A DNA stretch of 15,255 nucleotides from DATFLL01 sp035267785 (GCA_035267785.1 DATFLL010000038.1:1-15255), one strand, 5' to 3'. Shown: positions 4,991 to 13,758, counted from the stretch's first letter. Program-made: numbers and translations. Notes: generated by a model not told the origin, from the letters alone.

Positions 4991-7564
4991 TCAATGCTGC
5001 CACAGGATCAAATGGCACTCGCCGGGCACGTGTGCGGCCGGATGGTGGGGGACGATGCGTGCCGTGAAGTCCTCGGGCGCGCGTCCCCGGGCATTCGCAT
5101 CGCTCACTTCGCCGCGGTAGACGAAGCCCTGTACGGCACCGGCGATCGGTGCGGCGGGCGTCATTGTCACCCGAACCGGGCCGGCACCATCGGCCCCTTC
5201 GTTGGATTCGGAGCGCGGCTGCGATCCTGTCGCTTCGGCGTAGAGCTCTACCTGCACGTCCTCGGGCGAGAGTTCGCCCAGGTAAACGGGCACCTCGAAT
5301 CGCAGGCCGCCTTCACCCTCGGCGGTCTCCACCGGTCCGAGGTGCAGTTTGTCCCAGTGTTCGGCGAGACGCTCGTGCCAGCGGCGCAGCTCCTTGGCCA
5401 ACGCGTCTTGATCGGAGCAGCGGGCGGCATAGTCGCGTGCGGCGGGCACATACCATTGGTCGGCGTATTCGGCCAGCATTCGGTTGGTGCTGAACTGTGG
5501 GGCCAGTCGCGCCATGCTCGCGCGCACGCGCGCAATCCATCCGCGCGGGACCCCGGCGGCGTCGCGATCGTAGAAGCAGGGTACGATGTCGTTCTCGAGG
5601 GTGCGATAGAGACGTTCGGCCTCGTGCTCGTCGTCCGTGTCGCGCGCCTCGGGATGGTCGTCGCTCAACGTCCAGCCCACCTCGGGCGCGAAGGCCTCGG
5701 CCCACCAGCCGTCGAGCTCCGAGAGGTTCAGGCCGCCGTTGACCAGGACCTTCATGCCGCTGGTGCCGCAGGCCTCCATCGGGCGGCGTGGCGTATTGAT
5801 CCACAGGTCCACGCCCTGGACCAGTTCCTGCGCCAGGGCAATGTCGTAGTCCTCCAGGAACACGGCGCGGTGGCGCACCTCCGGGCGGTTGACGAACTCC
5901 ATCCATTGCTGCACCGACCGCTTGCCCCACTGATCGGCAGGATGGGCTTTGCCGGCGATGATGAGCTGTACCGGGCGCTCGGTGTCGGTGAGCAGACGTG
6001 TCAGCCGCGCCGTGTCTTTCAACAAGAGATGGGGGCGCTTGTATTCGGTGAAGCGCCGGGCAAAACCGATGGTCAAGGCGTTGGGATCGAGCACGGTGCG
6101 CGCCTCCGTCACTGCGTCCGGGTCCGCGCCGCGCTGTCCCAAGTGTCGAGCGAGGCGCTCGCGGGCATAGCGGACGAGGTCGCGGCGCTCGTCGGCGCAC
6201 AGCGCCCACAGATCCTCATCGCTGATGGTGCCGATGGCCTCTTCGAATTCGCGCGGTGGTCCCCGCCAGCGGCCCTTGCCGCAGGCCTCGGTCCACACTC
6301 GGTCCGACCACGGCGAATCCCAGGACGGCACGTGCACCCCGTTGGTGACGTGCCCCACCGGAACCTCGGCCGTCGGCCAACGCGGATAGAGAGGCTGAAA
6401 GATGTCCCGGCTGACCGCGCCGTGCAATGCGCTCACGCCATTGACCCGCGCACAGCCGCGCAGGGCAAGATAGGCCATATTGAACGGCTCACGCGCGTCG
6501 CTGGGGTTGCGACGCCCCAGCGCGAGCAGCTCCCCGACGTCGACACCGAGCTGCTGTACGTAGTCGCGAAAGTAGGCGAAGTACTTGTCGATGAGCTCGG
6601 GGGCGAAGCGATCGAAACCGGCGTCGACAGGCGTGTGGGTGGTGAAGATATTACCGGCACGCGTTGCCCACAAGGCTTCGTGGAAATCCACGCCGTGACG
6701 AACCATGTGCGTGCGGATGCGCTCGACGATGGCGAACGCGGCATGGCCTTCGTTGAGGTGACAGACGTCGGCCTCGATGCCCAGCGCTCCAAGCAAACGC
6801 CAGCCGCCCACGCCGAGCACGATCTCCTGCATCAGTCGCATCTCCGGTCCGCCGCCGTAAAGTTTGCCGGTAACGCCTCGATCAACGGGCGAGTTGAGGG
6901 GATCGTTACTGTCGAGCAGGTACAGGCTGACCCGCCCTACCTGGGCGCGCCAGACGCGCAGCAGCAGATCGCGTCCGGGCATGTGCAGTGTGATGTGCAG
7001 CCAACCGCCGCTGTCGGCCAGCACGGGCTGGATGGGCAGGCTGGTCGGTTCGTTATACGGGTAGACCTCCTGCTGCCAGCCGCTGGCGTCGATGAGCTGA
7101 CGAAAGTAGCCTTCCTGATAGAGTAAACCGACAGCGATCACCGGCACGCCCACATCGCTCGCCGCCTTGAGATAGTCGCCGGCCAGTATTCCCAATCCGC
7201 CGGCGTACAGCGGCAGGGCTTCGCCGAGGCCGAATTCCATGCTGAAGTACGCCACGTTGCGAGGCGCTTGGTGTGTTTCGGCATCTTCGAAATAGCCCGG
7301 GCGCGCACCGTATTCCTGGCGCTCGCGCTCCAGGCGCGCCAGCTCCTTTCGGAAGGTTTCGTCTCGGCTGAGCTCCTCCAGGCGGTTCAGGGGCACGTCC
7401 TGCAGGAGCAGCCAGGGGTTCTTGGTGTTGTCCCAGGCATCGGCGTCGAGCATGCGCCACAGGGCATCGCCGGCATGGGTCCAGGTCCAGCGCAGATCGA
7501 CGGCGAGCTCGGTGAGCGCACCGAGCCCGTCGGGCATCTCGCGCGGCAGGCAGATGCGCGTCAT
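4991..7564 (-). CDS. glgP: Alpha-glucan phosphorylase with N-terminal DUF3417
   Basis: The enzyme releases glucose-1-phosphate from the non-reducing ends of glycogen or maltodextrin, using pyridoxal phosphate. The 857-residue protein fits the DUF3417-containing alpha-glucan phosphorylase subfamily rather than the classical E. coli GlgP type. DUF3417 covers roughly residues 9-115 (ALTELAVDLRWTWTHAGDALW). The catalytic region includes HLNEGHAAF at 269-277, THTPVDAGFDRF at 309-320, GFARRFTEYKR at 500-510 and EACGTSGMK at 597-605, whose Lys605 should carry the cofactor. A beta-rich C-terminal region follows from about 755. ATG 7564 has no obvious ribosome site, and the palindrome GGCGTACGCC occupies that position. 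The gene lies between xfp (55 bases upstream) and ackA (48 bases downstream), linking glucan breakdown to acetyl-phosphate metabolism. Whether glycogen or maltodextrin is preferred cannot be told. Confidence 0.93.
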   Translation of the reverse strand: MTRICLPREMPDGLGALTELAVDLRWTWTHAGDALWRMLDADAWDNTKNPWLLLQDVPLNRLEELSRDETFRKELARLERERQEYGARPGYFEDAETHQAPRNVAYFSMEFGLGEALPLYAGGLGILAGDYLKAASDVGVPVIAVGLLYQEGYFRQLIDASGWQQEVYPYNEPTSLPIQPVLADSGGWLHITLHMPGRDLLLRVWRAQVGRVSLYLLDSNDPLNSPVDRGVTGKLYGGGPEMRLMQEIVLGVGGWRLLGALGIEADVCHLNEGHAAFAIVERIRTHMVRHGVDFHEALWATRAGNIFTTHTPVDAGFDRFAPELIDKYFAYFRDYVQQLGVDVGELLALGRRNPSDAREPFNMAYLALRGCARVNGVSALHGAVSRDIFQPLYPRWPTAEVPVGHVTNGVHVPSWDSPWSDRVWTEACGKGRWRGPPREFEEAIGTISDEDLWALCADERRDLVRYARERLARHLGQRGADPDAVTEARTVLDPNALTIGFARRFTEYKRPHLLLKDTARLTRLLTDTERPVQLIIAGKAHPADQWGKRSVQQWMEFVNRPEVRHRAVFLEDYDIALAQELVQGVDLWINTPRRPMEACGTSGMKVLVNGGLNLSELDGWWAEAFAPEVGWTLSDDHPEARDTDDEHEAERLYRTLENDIVPCFYDRDAAGVPRGWIARVRASMARLAPQFSTNRMLAEYADQWYVPAARDYAARCSDQDALAKELRRWHERLAEHWDKLHLGPVETAEGEGGLRFEVPVYLGELSPEDVQVELYAEATGSQPRSESNEGADGAGPVRVTMTPAAPIAGAVQGFVYRGEVSDANARGRAPEDFTARIVPHHPAAHVPGECHLILWQH

Positions 7565-7619
7565 GATGGCGTACGCCGTGCTTCAACGTGGATGACGGGC
7601 GCTCGGGCGCTGCGGCGTA

Positions 7620-10037
7620 TCATCGCGTCTGTCCCCATTGCCAGTTCACCACCTCCGGCAGGTCCTCGTCGTGCTCGCGAATATAGGCGTGGTGGGCCGC
7701 AAGACGCTCCTCACACAGGTCGTTGAGCCGTCCGGCCGCCTCGCCCGAGACCGCCTTGGCGCCCGCACCGAAGCGGGCGGCGTCCATGGCCAGGTGATAG
7801 CGGCTGGCATGGTTGACCACCAGCATGTCGAAGGGCGTGGTTGTCGTGCCCTCCTCCTTGTAGCCGTGCACGTGGAAGGCCGCGGCATTGGGTCGATGAT
7901 GGACCACCTCGTGCACGAGACGCGGGTAGCCGTGAAAGGAGAACACGACGGGCACGTTTTGCGGGAACAGGTTGGCGTAGGTCTGTTCATCGATTCCGTG
8001 CGGATGGTCGCGCGGCGACATCAACGAGAGCAGATCGACGACGTTGACCACCCGCACGCGAAGCGAGGACAGCTCGTGGCGCAGTAGATCGGCGGCGGCC
8101 AGCGTCTCTTCGGTGGGCACGTCGCCCGCACAGGCCAGGATGATGTCGGGACGCCCCTCGTCGTTGGAGGCCCACTCCCAGGCGGAAACGCCGCGTTTGC
8201 AGTGCTCGCGTGCCTGCTCGAGCGTCAGCCACTGCGGGTGCAACTGTTTGCCGGCGACGATCAGATTGACGTGGTCGCGACTGCGAAGACAGTGGTCGAC
8301 GACCGAGAGCAGGCAATTGGCATCGGGCGGAAGATAGACACGGGCGACAGTGCGTTTTTTGTTCGCCACGGTATCCAGGAAGCTCGGTACCTGATGGCTG
8401 TAGCCGTTGTGGTCCTGGCGCCACACGTGTGAGGTAAGCAGGTAGTTCAGCGAGGCGAGCGGTTTGCGCCACGGAACGTCGCGCGAGACCTTCAGCCATT
8501 TGGCATATTGGTTGAGCATAGAGTCGATGATGGGGATGAAGGCCTCGTAGCAGGCGAACAGGCCGTGGCGTCCGCTGAGCAGATAGCCCTCAAGCCAGCC
8601 CTGACAGTTGTGTTCGCTGAGCACCTCCATGACGCGCCCGCCGGGCGAAAGGTATTCGTCGGTGCTCACCATCGGCCATTGGAAGGCGCGCTCGGTGGCC
8701 TCGAAGATCGCATCCATGCGGTTGGAGGTGGTCTCGTCGGGGCAGAAGAAGCGAAAGTTGGCCGCCTCCTCGTTGTTGCGAAAGACGTCTCGGACGAATG
8801 CCCCGGCTACCCGGGTCGCCTCGGCCTGCACCGCTCCCGGTGCGGGGATCTCCAGCGCGTAGTCCGAGTAGTCGGGCAGGTCGAGATCGCGCAGCAACTG
8901 GCCGCCGTTGGCATGCGGGTTCATGCCTATACGTCGATCGCCGACCGGGCAGATGGCCAGTGTCTCGGGCTGGGGATTGCCTTGTGCGTCGAACAGCTCC
9001 TCCGGACGGTAGGAGCGCAGCCAGTGCTCCAGGGCCGTCAGGTGTTCGGTGTTGTTGGCGGCATCGGTGAGCGGGACCTGATGCGCGTGGTAGGTGCCCT
9101 CCACGGGGTGGCCGTCGACCAGCTTGGGCCCGGTCCAGCCCTTGGGTGTGCGCAGAATGAGCATGGGCCAGCGCGGCCGCGTGATGCGCTCGCCCCGCCG
9201 GGCGCGCTCCTGAATGTCGCGAATACCGTGATAGGCCCAGTCCATCGCCTGCCACATTGCCGGGTGCATCTTCTGCGGATCATCGCCCGACACGATGCTT
9301 ACGTCATAGCCGTAGCCGTGGAACAGTGCGATCAGCTCGTCGTCGTCGAGTCGTGCCAGCAGGCTGGGTCCGGAGAGCTTGTAGCCGTTGAGGTGCAGGA
9401 TCGGCAGCACCGCGCCGCAGGTCACCGGGTCGAGATACTTGTTCGAGTGCCAGGCCGCGCCGAGCGGGCCGGTCTCCGCCTCGCCGTCGCCCACGATGCA
9501 GGCGACGATGAGATCGGGGTTGTCAAACGCGGCACCGAAGGCATGGGCGAGGGAATAGCCCAACTCGCCGCCTTCGTGCAGGGCGCCGGGCGTTCCCGGG
9601 TTGAGATGACTGGGCACGCCGCCCGGCCAGGAGAACTGGCGCGTCAATTGACGCGCACCGCTCAAGCCGTGGGCGAGTGCCGAGTCATGCTCGCCGAGAG
9701 CGCCTTCGAGGTAAAGGTTGGCGAGGATGGCAGGTGCGCCGTGGCCGGGACCATCGACCAGCAGCACGGAGCAGTCCTCGTCCTGAATCAGGCGATTGAG
9801 GTGGGCGTAGATCAGGTTCTGGCCGGGCTGGGTGCCCCAGTGACCCAGCAGACGGGGCTTGATGTGCTCGCGGCGCAGGGGCTCTTGCAGCAGCGGATTG
9901 TCGCGCAGGTATAGCTGGGCGGCGCCGAGATAGTTAGCGGCGCGCCAGTACCGGTCGATCTGCTCCAGCCGCCGGGCCATGTGCCCGCCGCGGTTGGCGG
10001 TCGATTCGCTCTTGGCATGCGCGGTGCGGGGAGTCAT
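7620..10037 (-). CDS. xfp: Phosphoketolase (xylulose-5-phosphate/fructose-6-phosphate type)
   Basis: Phosphoketolase is a thiamine-diphosphate enzyme that splits xylulose-5-phosphate (and often fructose-6-phosphate) with phosphate into acetyl-phosphate plus glyceraldehyde-3-phosphate or erythrose-4-phosphate. The 805-residue product has the usual length and both family signatures, EGGELGY at 155-161 and the cofactor-binding GDGEAETG at 183-190 preceded by FDNPDLIVACIV. It also has GHWGT at 65-69 and DGPGHG at 95-100. ATG 10037 is fixed by a strong AAGGAGG at + positions 10043-10049, 5 bases upstream. A later ATG at residue 20 is not needed. A perfect 6-bp hairpin directly abuts the ribosome site. 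Sequence alone does not settle substrate preference (Xu5P only or dual). It heads the tight xfp-glgP-ackA run. Confidence 0.96.
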   Translation of the reverse strand: MTPRTAHAKSESTANRGGHMARRLEQIDRYWRAANYLGAAQLYLRDNPLLQEPLRREHIKPRLLGHWGTQPGQNLIYAHLNRLIQDEDCSVLLVDGPGHGAPAILANLYLEGALGEHDSALAHGLSGARQLTRQFSWPGGVPSHLNPGTPGALHEGGELGYSLAHAFGAAFDNPDLIVACIVGDGEAETGPLGAAWHSNKYLDPVTCGAVLPILHLNGYKLSGPSLLARLDDDELIALFHGYGYDVSIVSGDDPQKMHPAMWQAMDWAYHGIRDIQERARRGERITRPRWPMLILRTPKGWTGPKLVDGHPVEGTYHAHQVPLTDAANNTEHLTALEHWLRSYRPEELFDAQGNPQPETLAICPVGDRRIGMNPHANGGQLLRDLDLPDYSDYALEIPAPGAVQAEATRVAGAFVRDVFRNNEEAANFRFFCPDETTSNRMDAIFEATERAFQWPMVSTDEYLSPGGRVMEVLSEHNCQGWLEGYLLSGRHGLFACYEAFIPIIDSMLNQYAKWLKVSRDVPWRKPLASLNYLLTSHVWRQDHNGYSHQVPSFLDTVANKKRTVARVYLPPDANCLLSVVDHCLRSRDHVNLIVAGKQLHPQWLTLEQAREHCKRGVSAWEWASNDEGRPDIILACAGDVPTEETLAAADLLRHELSSLRVRVVNVVDLLSLMSPRDHPHGIDEQTYANLFPQNVPVVFSFHGYPRLVHEVVHHRPNAAAFHVHGYKEEGTTTTPFDMLVVNHASRYHLAMDAARFGAGAKAVSGEAAGRLNDLCEERLAAHHAYIREHDEDLPEVVNWQWGQTR

Positions 10038-10042
10038 ATCAG

Positions 10043-10066
10043 CCTCCTTGGCCGTCGCTGGACGGC
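10043..10066 (-). promoter_or_regulatory. Strong ribosome site and adjoining hairpin in the xfp leader
   Basis: On the minus strand a stem-loop, GCCGTC (10066-10061), loop CAGC, GACGGC (10056-10051), is followed one base later by the Shine-Dalgarno AAGGAGG (10049-10043). The ribosome site fixes the xfp start. The hairpin could protect the 5' end of a processed transcript or modulate ribosome access. That role is inference from position only. Confidence 0.45.
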
Positions 10067-10154
10067 GTTGATTCGGTTGACGGGCCCCATGGTATTCGCC
10101 GGGCCCGGGAAACGGTGCCGTAGCGCGGCAGTCCGACGACGCGCCGCGGGCCGG

Positions 10155-12659
10155 TCAGTGTCTGTCGTCCCGCTCGTGTTCGAACAGCGAGCGGCGGACG
10201 AAGCTCAGGAAACGGTGATGGCGGCGCGCGCCGAAGTCGAGGTGGCGATAGACCATCAGCTTCGCGGCATCTTCGATCAGGATCCAGACCAGGGCGTAAG
10301 CCCAGACAAAGCCCACGTAGCGCCAGGGGATGGCCGGGACGAACCAGCCAAAGCCCACGATCATCGCAGCCAGGACCTGGGTGCTCACCACAGCCGTGAG
10401 CAGCTTGGCCGCGGGATAGGGTTTGGTGAAAAACGGGCGCCGGGTACGCGCCACGAACAGCGTCAGGTGCCCGGCAACGACCAGCTTCAGAAAGATGATC
10501 GACTGGAGCTGGGCATGTCCGACCTTCAGCCAGGACTCGGCGATCACCAACAGGCCGAAGGTCTCGATGACGCCGACACCGCCGAGCACGGTCGCAATAG
10601 TGAGCACCCGGCGCATGTTCCAGCGCACGGGACGCGGATCGAGCCAGGTGTTGTCGGCGGCGATGGTCATGATGGGCAGATCGTTGAGCAGGGCCAGCAG
10701 GATGATCATGATCGCCGTGATCGGATAGAAGTCATAGACCAGCATCGCGAGCACGATGAATATCATGATGCGGATGGTTTCGGTGATGCGGTAGATCGCA
10801 TAGGAGTTCATGCGCTCGAAGATGCGCCGCGCCTCCTCGACGGCCGATACGATCACCGACAGGCCGGGTGCGGTGAGCACCAGATCCGCTGCCGCGCGTG
10901 CCGCGTCGGTGGCGCCCGAGACGGCGATACCCACGTCCGCCTGCTTGAGCGCCGGTGCGTCGTTGACGCCGTCGCCGGTCATACCGACCAGGTGATTGCG
11001 TGACTGCAGAGCCTGAACGATGGAGAACTTGTGCTCCGGGAAAACCTCGGCGAAGCCGTCGGCCACCTCGACGTCGCGGGCGATGTCGCGGGGTTCGGCC
11101 TGCTCGCCGGTCTTCAGGGCGCTGGCTGGCAGGATGTTGTGCCCGAGGTTCAGGTGAGTGGCGGTCTCGCGGGCGATGGCTCGGTTGTCGCCCGTGATCA
11201 TCTTGACCTTCACGCCGTGGGCCTCGGCCTGCTCGATAGTTTGCGCAGCATCGTCGCGCGGGGGATCGTAGAGCGGTAGCAGACCGAGGAAACTCCAGTG
11301 TTCACCGTCATCGCTGCGCGCCACCCCGAGGGTGCGATAGCCGCGTTCGGCAAAGTCGTCGACCTGGCTTTCGATTCGCTCGCGTGCCGCGGCGTCCGGG
11401 GCGCTCAGATCGAGGATCACTTGAGGCGCGCCCTTGGTGACGCTGAAACGCTCGCCGTGGGCGCTGTCGTGAACGCGCGCCTCGCTGCGCTTTTGTACCG
11501 GATCGAAAGGCGTGAAGTGATCCAAGGCAAAGGCCTGCAGTCGGGACGGGTCCGACAGCCCGTTCACGACCGCCTGATCGATGGCATCGCCCCCGTCAGT
11601 TCGGCTGGCCAGCGCGGCCGCGAGTACCAAGTCCTGGGCGGCCAGGCCCTTTTCGGAGACGGGGTCGCCGAGCGTGAGGGCGTTCTTGGTCAGAGTGCCG
11701 GTCTTATCCGAGCACAGGATGTCCATGCCGGCCATTTCCTCGATCGACTCCAGCCGCGCCACGATGGCTTTCATGTGCGACAGGACCACTGCACCGACGG
11801 CCATGGTCACGGACAGGACCGCCGGCATGGCCACGGGGATGGCCGCCACCGTCAGGATCAGCGCGAACTGCACCAGCTCGAGCAGGGGTTGCTGGCGGTA
11901 GAGCATCACGACGACCAGCAGCCCGATCAAGCCCAGGGTGATGTAGATGAGGTAATCGCCGATGGTGAGCACGGCGTGTTGAAAATGCGAGACGGTCTTG
12001 GCGGTATCGACCAGCTTGGCGGTCTTGCCGAAGTAGGTATTGGCACCGGTCGCCGTGACCACACCGAGCATCTCGCCTTGTTTGACGGCCGATCCGGAAT
12101 AGACGGCTTGGCCGACTTCGCGCTGCACGGGCAGCGACTCGCCGGTCAGGGCGGACTGGTCGACGCTCAGGTAGTCGCCGTCGAACAGAACGATGTCGGC
12201 GGGAATGATATCGCCGAGGCGCAGGCGCACGACGTCGCCGGGCACGAGCTCGCGGGCGGGGACCTCCTGCCATTTGTCGTCGCGGCGGGCGCGGGCGCGC
12301 AGGGCGAGGCTCTTACGCAGCTGCTCGATGGCGTTGCCCGCGTTGTATTCCTGGTAGAAACCGACCGCGGCATTGAACACGAGGAGCACCAGGATGATGA
12401 CCAGATCGGCCCAATGCTGCAGGGTGGCCGAGAGGATGGCCGCCACTTCGATCATCCAGGGAATGGGCCCCCAGAAGTAACCGAGGAACTTGACCAGGGG
12501 CGAGACGCGGTGCTCCTCCAGGACATTGTAGCCCGTGCGCGCCAGGCGCTCGGCGACCTGCGTGCTGGATAGGCCCTGCGGGCCGCTTCCCAGGCGGTCG
12601 AAGACCTCGGTTGGATTGGAGCTCGGCTGACCTTCAGTGTCGGACACGACGCGATCCAT
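10155..12659 (-). CDS. P-IIIA (plasma-membrane type) proton-transporting ATPase
   Basis: The 834-residue protein is a P-type ATPase of the class that exports protons at the cost of ATP. Landmarks in order: cation-ATPase N-terminal region at about 15-60, first membrane pair at 60-105, actuator motif TGES at 172-175, IPVAMPAVL in the ion-path helix at 274-282, phosphorylated Asp318 in DKTGTLTKN, nucleotide-domain KGAP at 409-412, TGDN at 489-492, GDGVNDAP at 562-569, then about six C-terminal membrane segments. The absence of a heavy-metal domain or CPC motif argues against metal export, and the length and overall pattern match fungal and archaeal proton pumps and their bacterial homologues. 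The start is ambiguous between ATG 12659 and the adjoining GTG 12662; neither has a clear ribosome site. xfp lies 117 bases downstream. A role in acid tolerance or pH homeostasis is inferred. Confidence 0.9.
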   Translation of the reverse strand: MDRVVSDTEGQPSSNPTEVFDRLGSGPQGLSSTQVAERLARTGYNVLEEHRVSPLVKFLGYFWGPIPWMIEVAAILSATLQHWADLVIILVLLVFNAAVGFYQEYNAGNAIEQLRKSLALRARARRDDKWQEVPARELVPGDVVRLRLGDIIPADIVLFDGDYLSVDQSALTGESLPVQREVGQAVYSGSAVKQGEMLGVVTATGANTYFGKTAKLVDTAKTVSHFQHAVLTIGDYLIYITLGLIGLLVVVMLYRQQPLLELVQFALILTVAAIPVAMPAVLSVTMAVGAVVLSHMKAIVARLESIEEMAGMDILCSDKTGTLTKNALTLGDPVSEKGLAAQDLVLAAALASRTDGGDAIDQAVVNGLSDPSRLQAFALDHFTPFDPVQKRSEARVHDSAHGERFSVTKGAPQVILDLSAPDAAARERIESQVDDFAERGYRTLGVARSDDGEHWSFLGLLPLYDPPRDDAAQTIEQAEAHGVKVKMITGDNRAIARETATHLNLGHNILPASALKTGEQAEPRDIARDVEVADGFAEVFPEHKFSIVQALQSRNHLVGMTGDGVNDAPALKQADVGIAVSGATDAARAAADLVLTAPGLSVIVSAVEEARRIFERMNSYAIYRITETIRIMIFIVLAMLVYDFYPITAIMIILLALLNDLPIMTIAADNTWLDPRPVRWNMRRVLTIATVLGGVGVIETFGLLVIAESWLKVGHAQLQSIIFLKLVVAGHLTLFVARTRRPFFTKPYPAAKLLTAVVSTQVLAAMIVGFGWFVPAIPWRYVGFVWAYALVWILIEDAAKLMVYRHLDFGARRHHRFLSFVRRSLFEHERDDRH

Positions 12660-12682
12660 CACGGCGAACGGAGACGACTATA

Positions 12683-12708
12683 AGCATAGCAACACCATAC
12701 CCATGCTT
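12683..12708 (-). promoter_or_regulatory. Candidate extended -10 overlapping an inverted repeat upstream of the ATPase
   Basis: On the minus strand TGCTATGCT (12691-12683) fits an extended -10 and would start transcription close to the ATPase start. It overlaps one arm of the inverted repeat AAGCAT (12682-12687) and ATGCTT (12703-12708) with a 15-base spacer, an operator-like arrangement. The surrounding stretch at 12680-12770 is more AT-rich than the neighbouring genes. The repeat arms are short, so chance is possible. Confidence 0.28.
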
Positions 12709-12854
12709 TCGCAGGATCTATGCCAAATTGTGTGGGTTTCTGGCTTTCCGACAAGTGACTGTTTCCCCGAGTAAACCGACGACCGCGCCCATTGCCGGTC
12801 GGTATCGGGGCACCAAGACGGCTGACGGGCACGGGGGATTTGGCCCGGGGATCG

Positions 12855-12874
12855 GGGCATTGCCACCAATGCCC
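12855..12874 (-). terminator. Stem-loop directly after the diiron-protein gene
   Basis: GGGCATTG (12855-12862) and CAATGCCC (12867-12874) are perfect inverse arms of 8 bp with a CCAC/GTGG tetraloop. On the minus strand it begins 5 bases after the stop of the ferritin-like gene, a typical terminator position. No T-run follows, so it may instead be a 3'-end stabilising hairpin. Confidence 0.5.
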
Positions 12875-12879
12875 GCCGG

Positions 12880-13758
12880 TCAGTGGGCGAGCAGGTAGCG
12901 GGCGCCAACCGACAGCAGCGGCACCGCTGCGCGCTGTACGTACCGATTCAGACTCAGCGGCTTGAGGATCATTTTGGCGGCCATCCGATACGGGTAGTGG
13001 GGCCGCGCCAGGTTCATGACCAGACGGCGGCTGGCGCGATAGTCGCGCCGACCGAAACGCTCGATGCCGTGCGCGGCCGTGATCACGTGCTTGAACGCGA
13101 CGTAGGCGTCTTCGTCGTCGACCTCGCGCAGGCGCGAGGCCAGGGTACGAAAGACCTGCGGGCGCGATAGCGATTCGCGTTCGTTGTAGCGGCGAAAGTA
13201 ACGATAGAAGTATTTGTAGTGACGGACCTCGTCGGCCCGAATGCGACCCGCCAGGTCCGTCAGTACCGGCTCGGGGCTGACGCGCTCGATGACCGTGTAG
13301 TAGCTCGCGGTGCCGGTTTCCACGACGCAGCGGGCCGCCAGCTCCAGGGCGCGCGTGGGGCCGAGCAGCTCCGTTTTGCACAGCGGCGAATAGTCGGCGT
13401 AGAAGGCCGCGAAGGCGCCGTCCCAGTCGAAGGCGGGCCAGGCGGCGCGCACGTAACGGCGCAGCGCATGGCCGTGCTGGACCTCTTCGCGTTCCCAGCG
13501 CGAGCTCAGCCAGTCCTGCAACTCGTCATCGCCGTCGAAGTATTCGATCAGGTTGCGTGTATACAGGTCCGAGGCGATTTCGACGAATGAGGCGCCGGCC
13601 ACCAGATACAGCAGCGCGGGCTCGCCGTCGAGGCGCCTTGGATCGACAGCCGCGTAATCGATGTCGTCGAGTGTCCAATGACCCTCCGGGGGGTGGGGCG
13701 GGTCGATGGGCGCATGGAAGCTCGGTGTCTCTGGATTAGGATCGTCCGTCGGGTTCAT
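12880..13758 (-). CDS. Ferritin-like diiron-carboxylate protein (acyl-ACP desaturase-like)
   Basis: The 292-residue product shows the full set of ligands expected for a ferritin-like diiron centre on a four-helix bundle: Glu60 in SFVEIASDL, Glu92-x-x-His95 in WEREEVQHG, Glu147 in VVETGTASYY and Glu177-x-x-His180 in RADEVRHYKYF. The W-x-x-EE-x-x-HG and DE-x-RH forms resemble acyl-ACP desaturases, but overall similarity looks modest and N-oxygenases or other diiron oxidases are alternatives. Residues 1-30 are Pro-rich and acidic, and the last 50 are basic with a hydrophobic tail. ATG 13758 has AAGGA 7 bases upstream. A TTG at 13794 is possible but less likely. It lies between zwf and the proton ATPase. 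The substrate is unknown, and an oxidative or lipid-modifying role is inference. Confidence 0.8.
   Translation of the reverse strand: MNPTDDPNPETPSFHAPIDPPHPPEGHWTLDDIDYAAVDPRRLDGEPALLYLVAGASFVEIASDLYTRNLIEYFDGDDELQDWLSSRWEREEVQHGHALRRYVRAAWPAFDWDGAFAAFYADYSPLCKTELLGPTRALELAARCVVETGTASYYTVIERVSPEPVLTDLAGRIRADEVRHYKYFYRYFRRYNERESLSRPQVFRTLASRLREVDDEDAYVAFKHVITAAHGIERFGRRDYRASRRLVMNLARPHYPYRMAAKMILKPLSLNRYVQRAAVPLLSVGARYLLAH

Noticed and set aside
4787..7126. 779-codon open frame on the plus strand opposite glgP
   Set aside because: It is antisense to a gene with clear family motifs throughout, has no recognisable domain, and long antisense frames are expected in GC-rich coding DNA.
8508..9914. 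468-codon open frame on the plus strand opposite xfp
   Set aside because: It is an antisense shadow of phosphoketolase with no ribosome site or recognisable domain.
10099..10108. Palindrome CCGGGCCCGG upstream of xfp
   Set aside because: It is short and made only of G and C in GC-rich DNA, with no spacing relation to a promoter that I can see.
11298..12572. 424-codon open frame on the plus strand opposite the P-type ATPase
   Set aside because: Its His/Gly/Asp-rich composition mirrors the sense-strand codons, and no protein family is recognisable.
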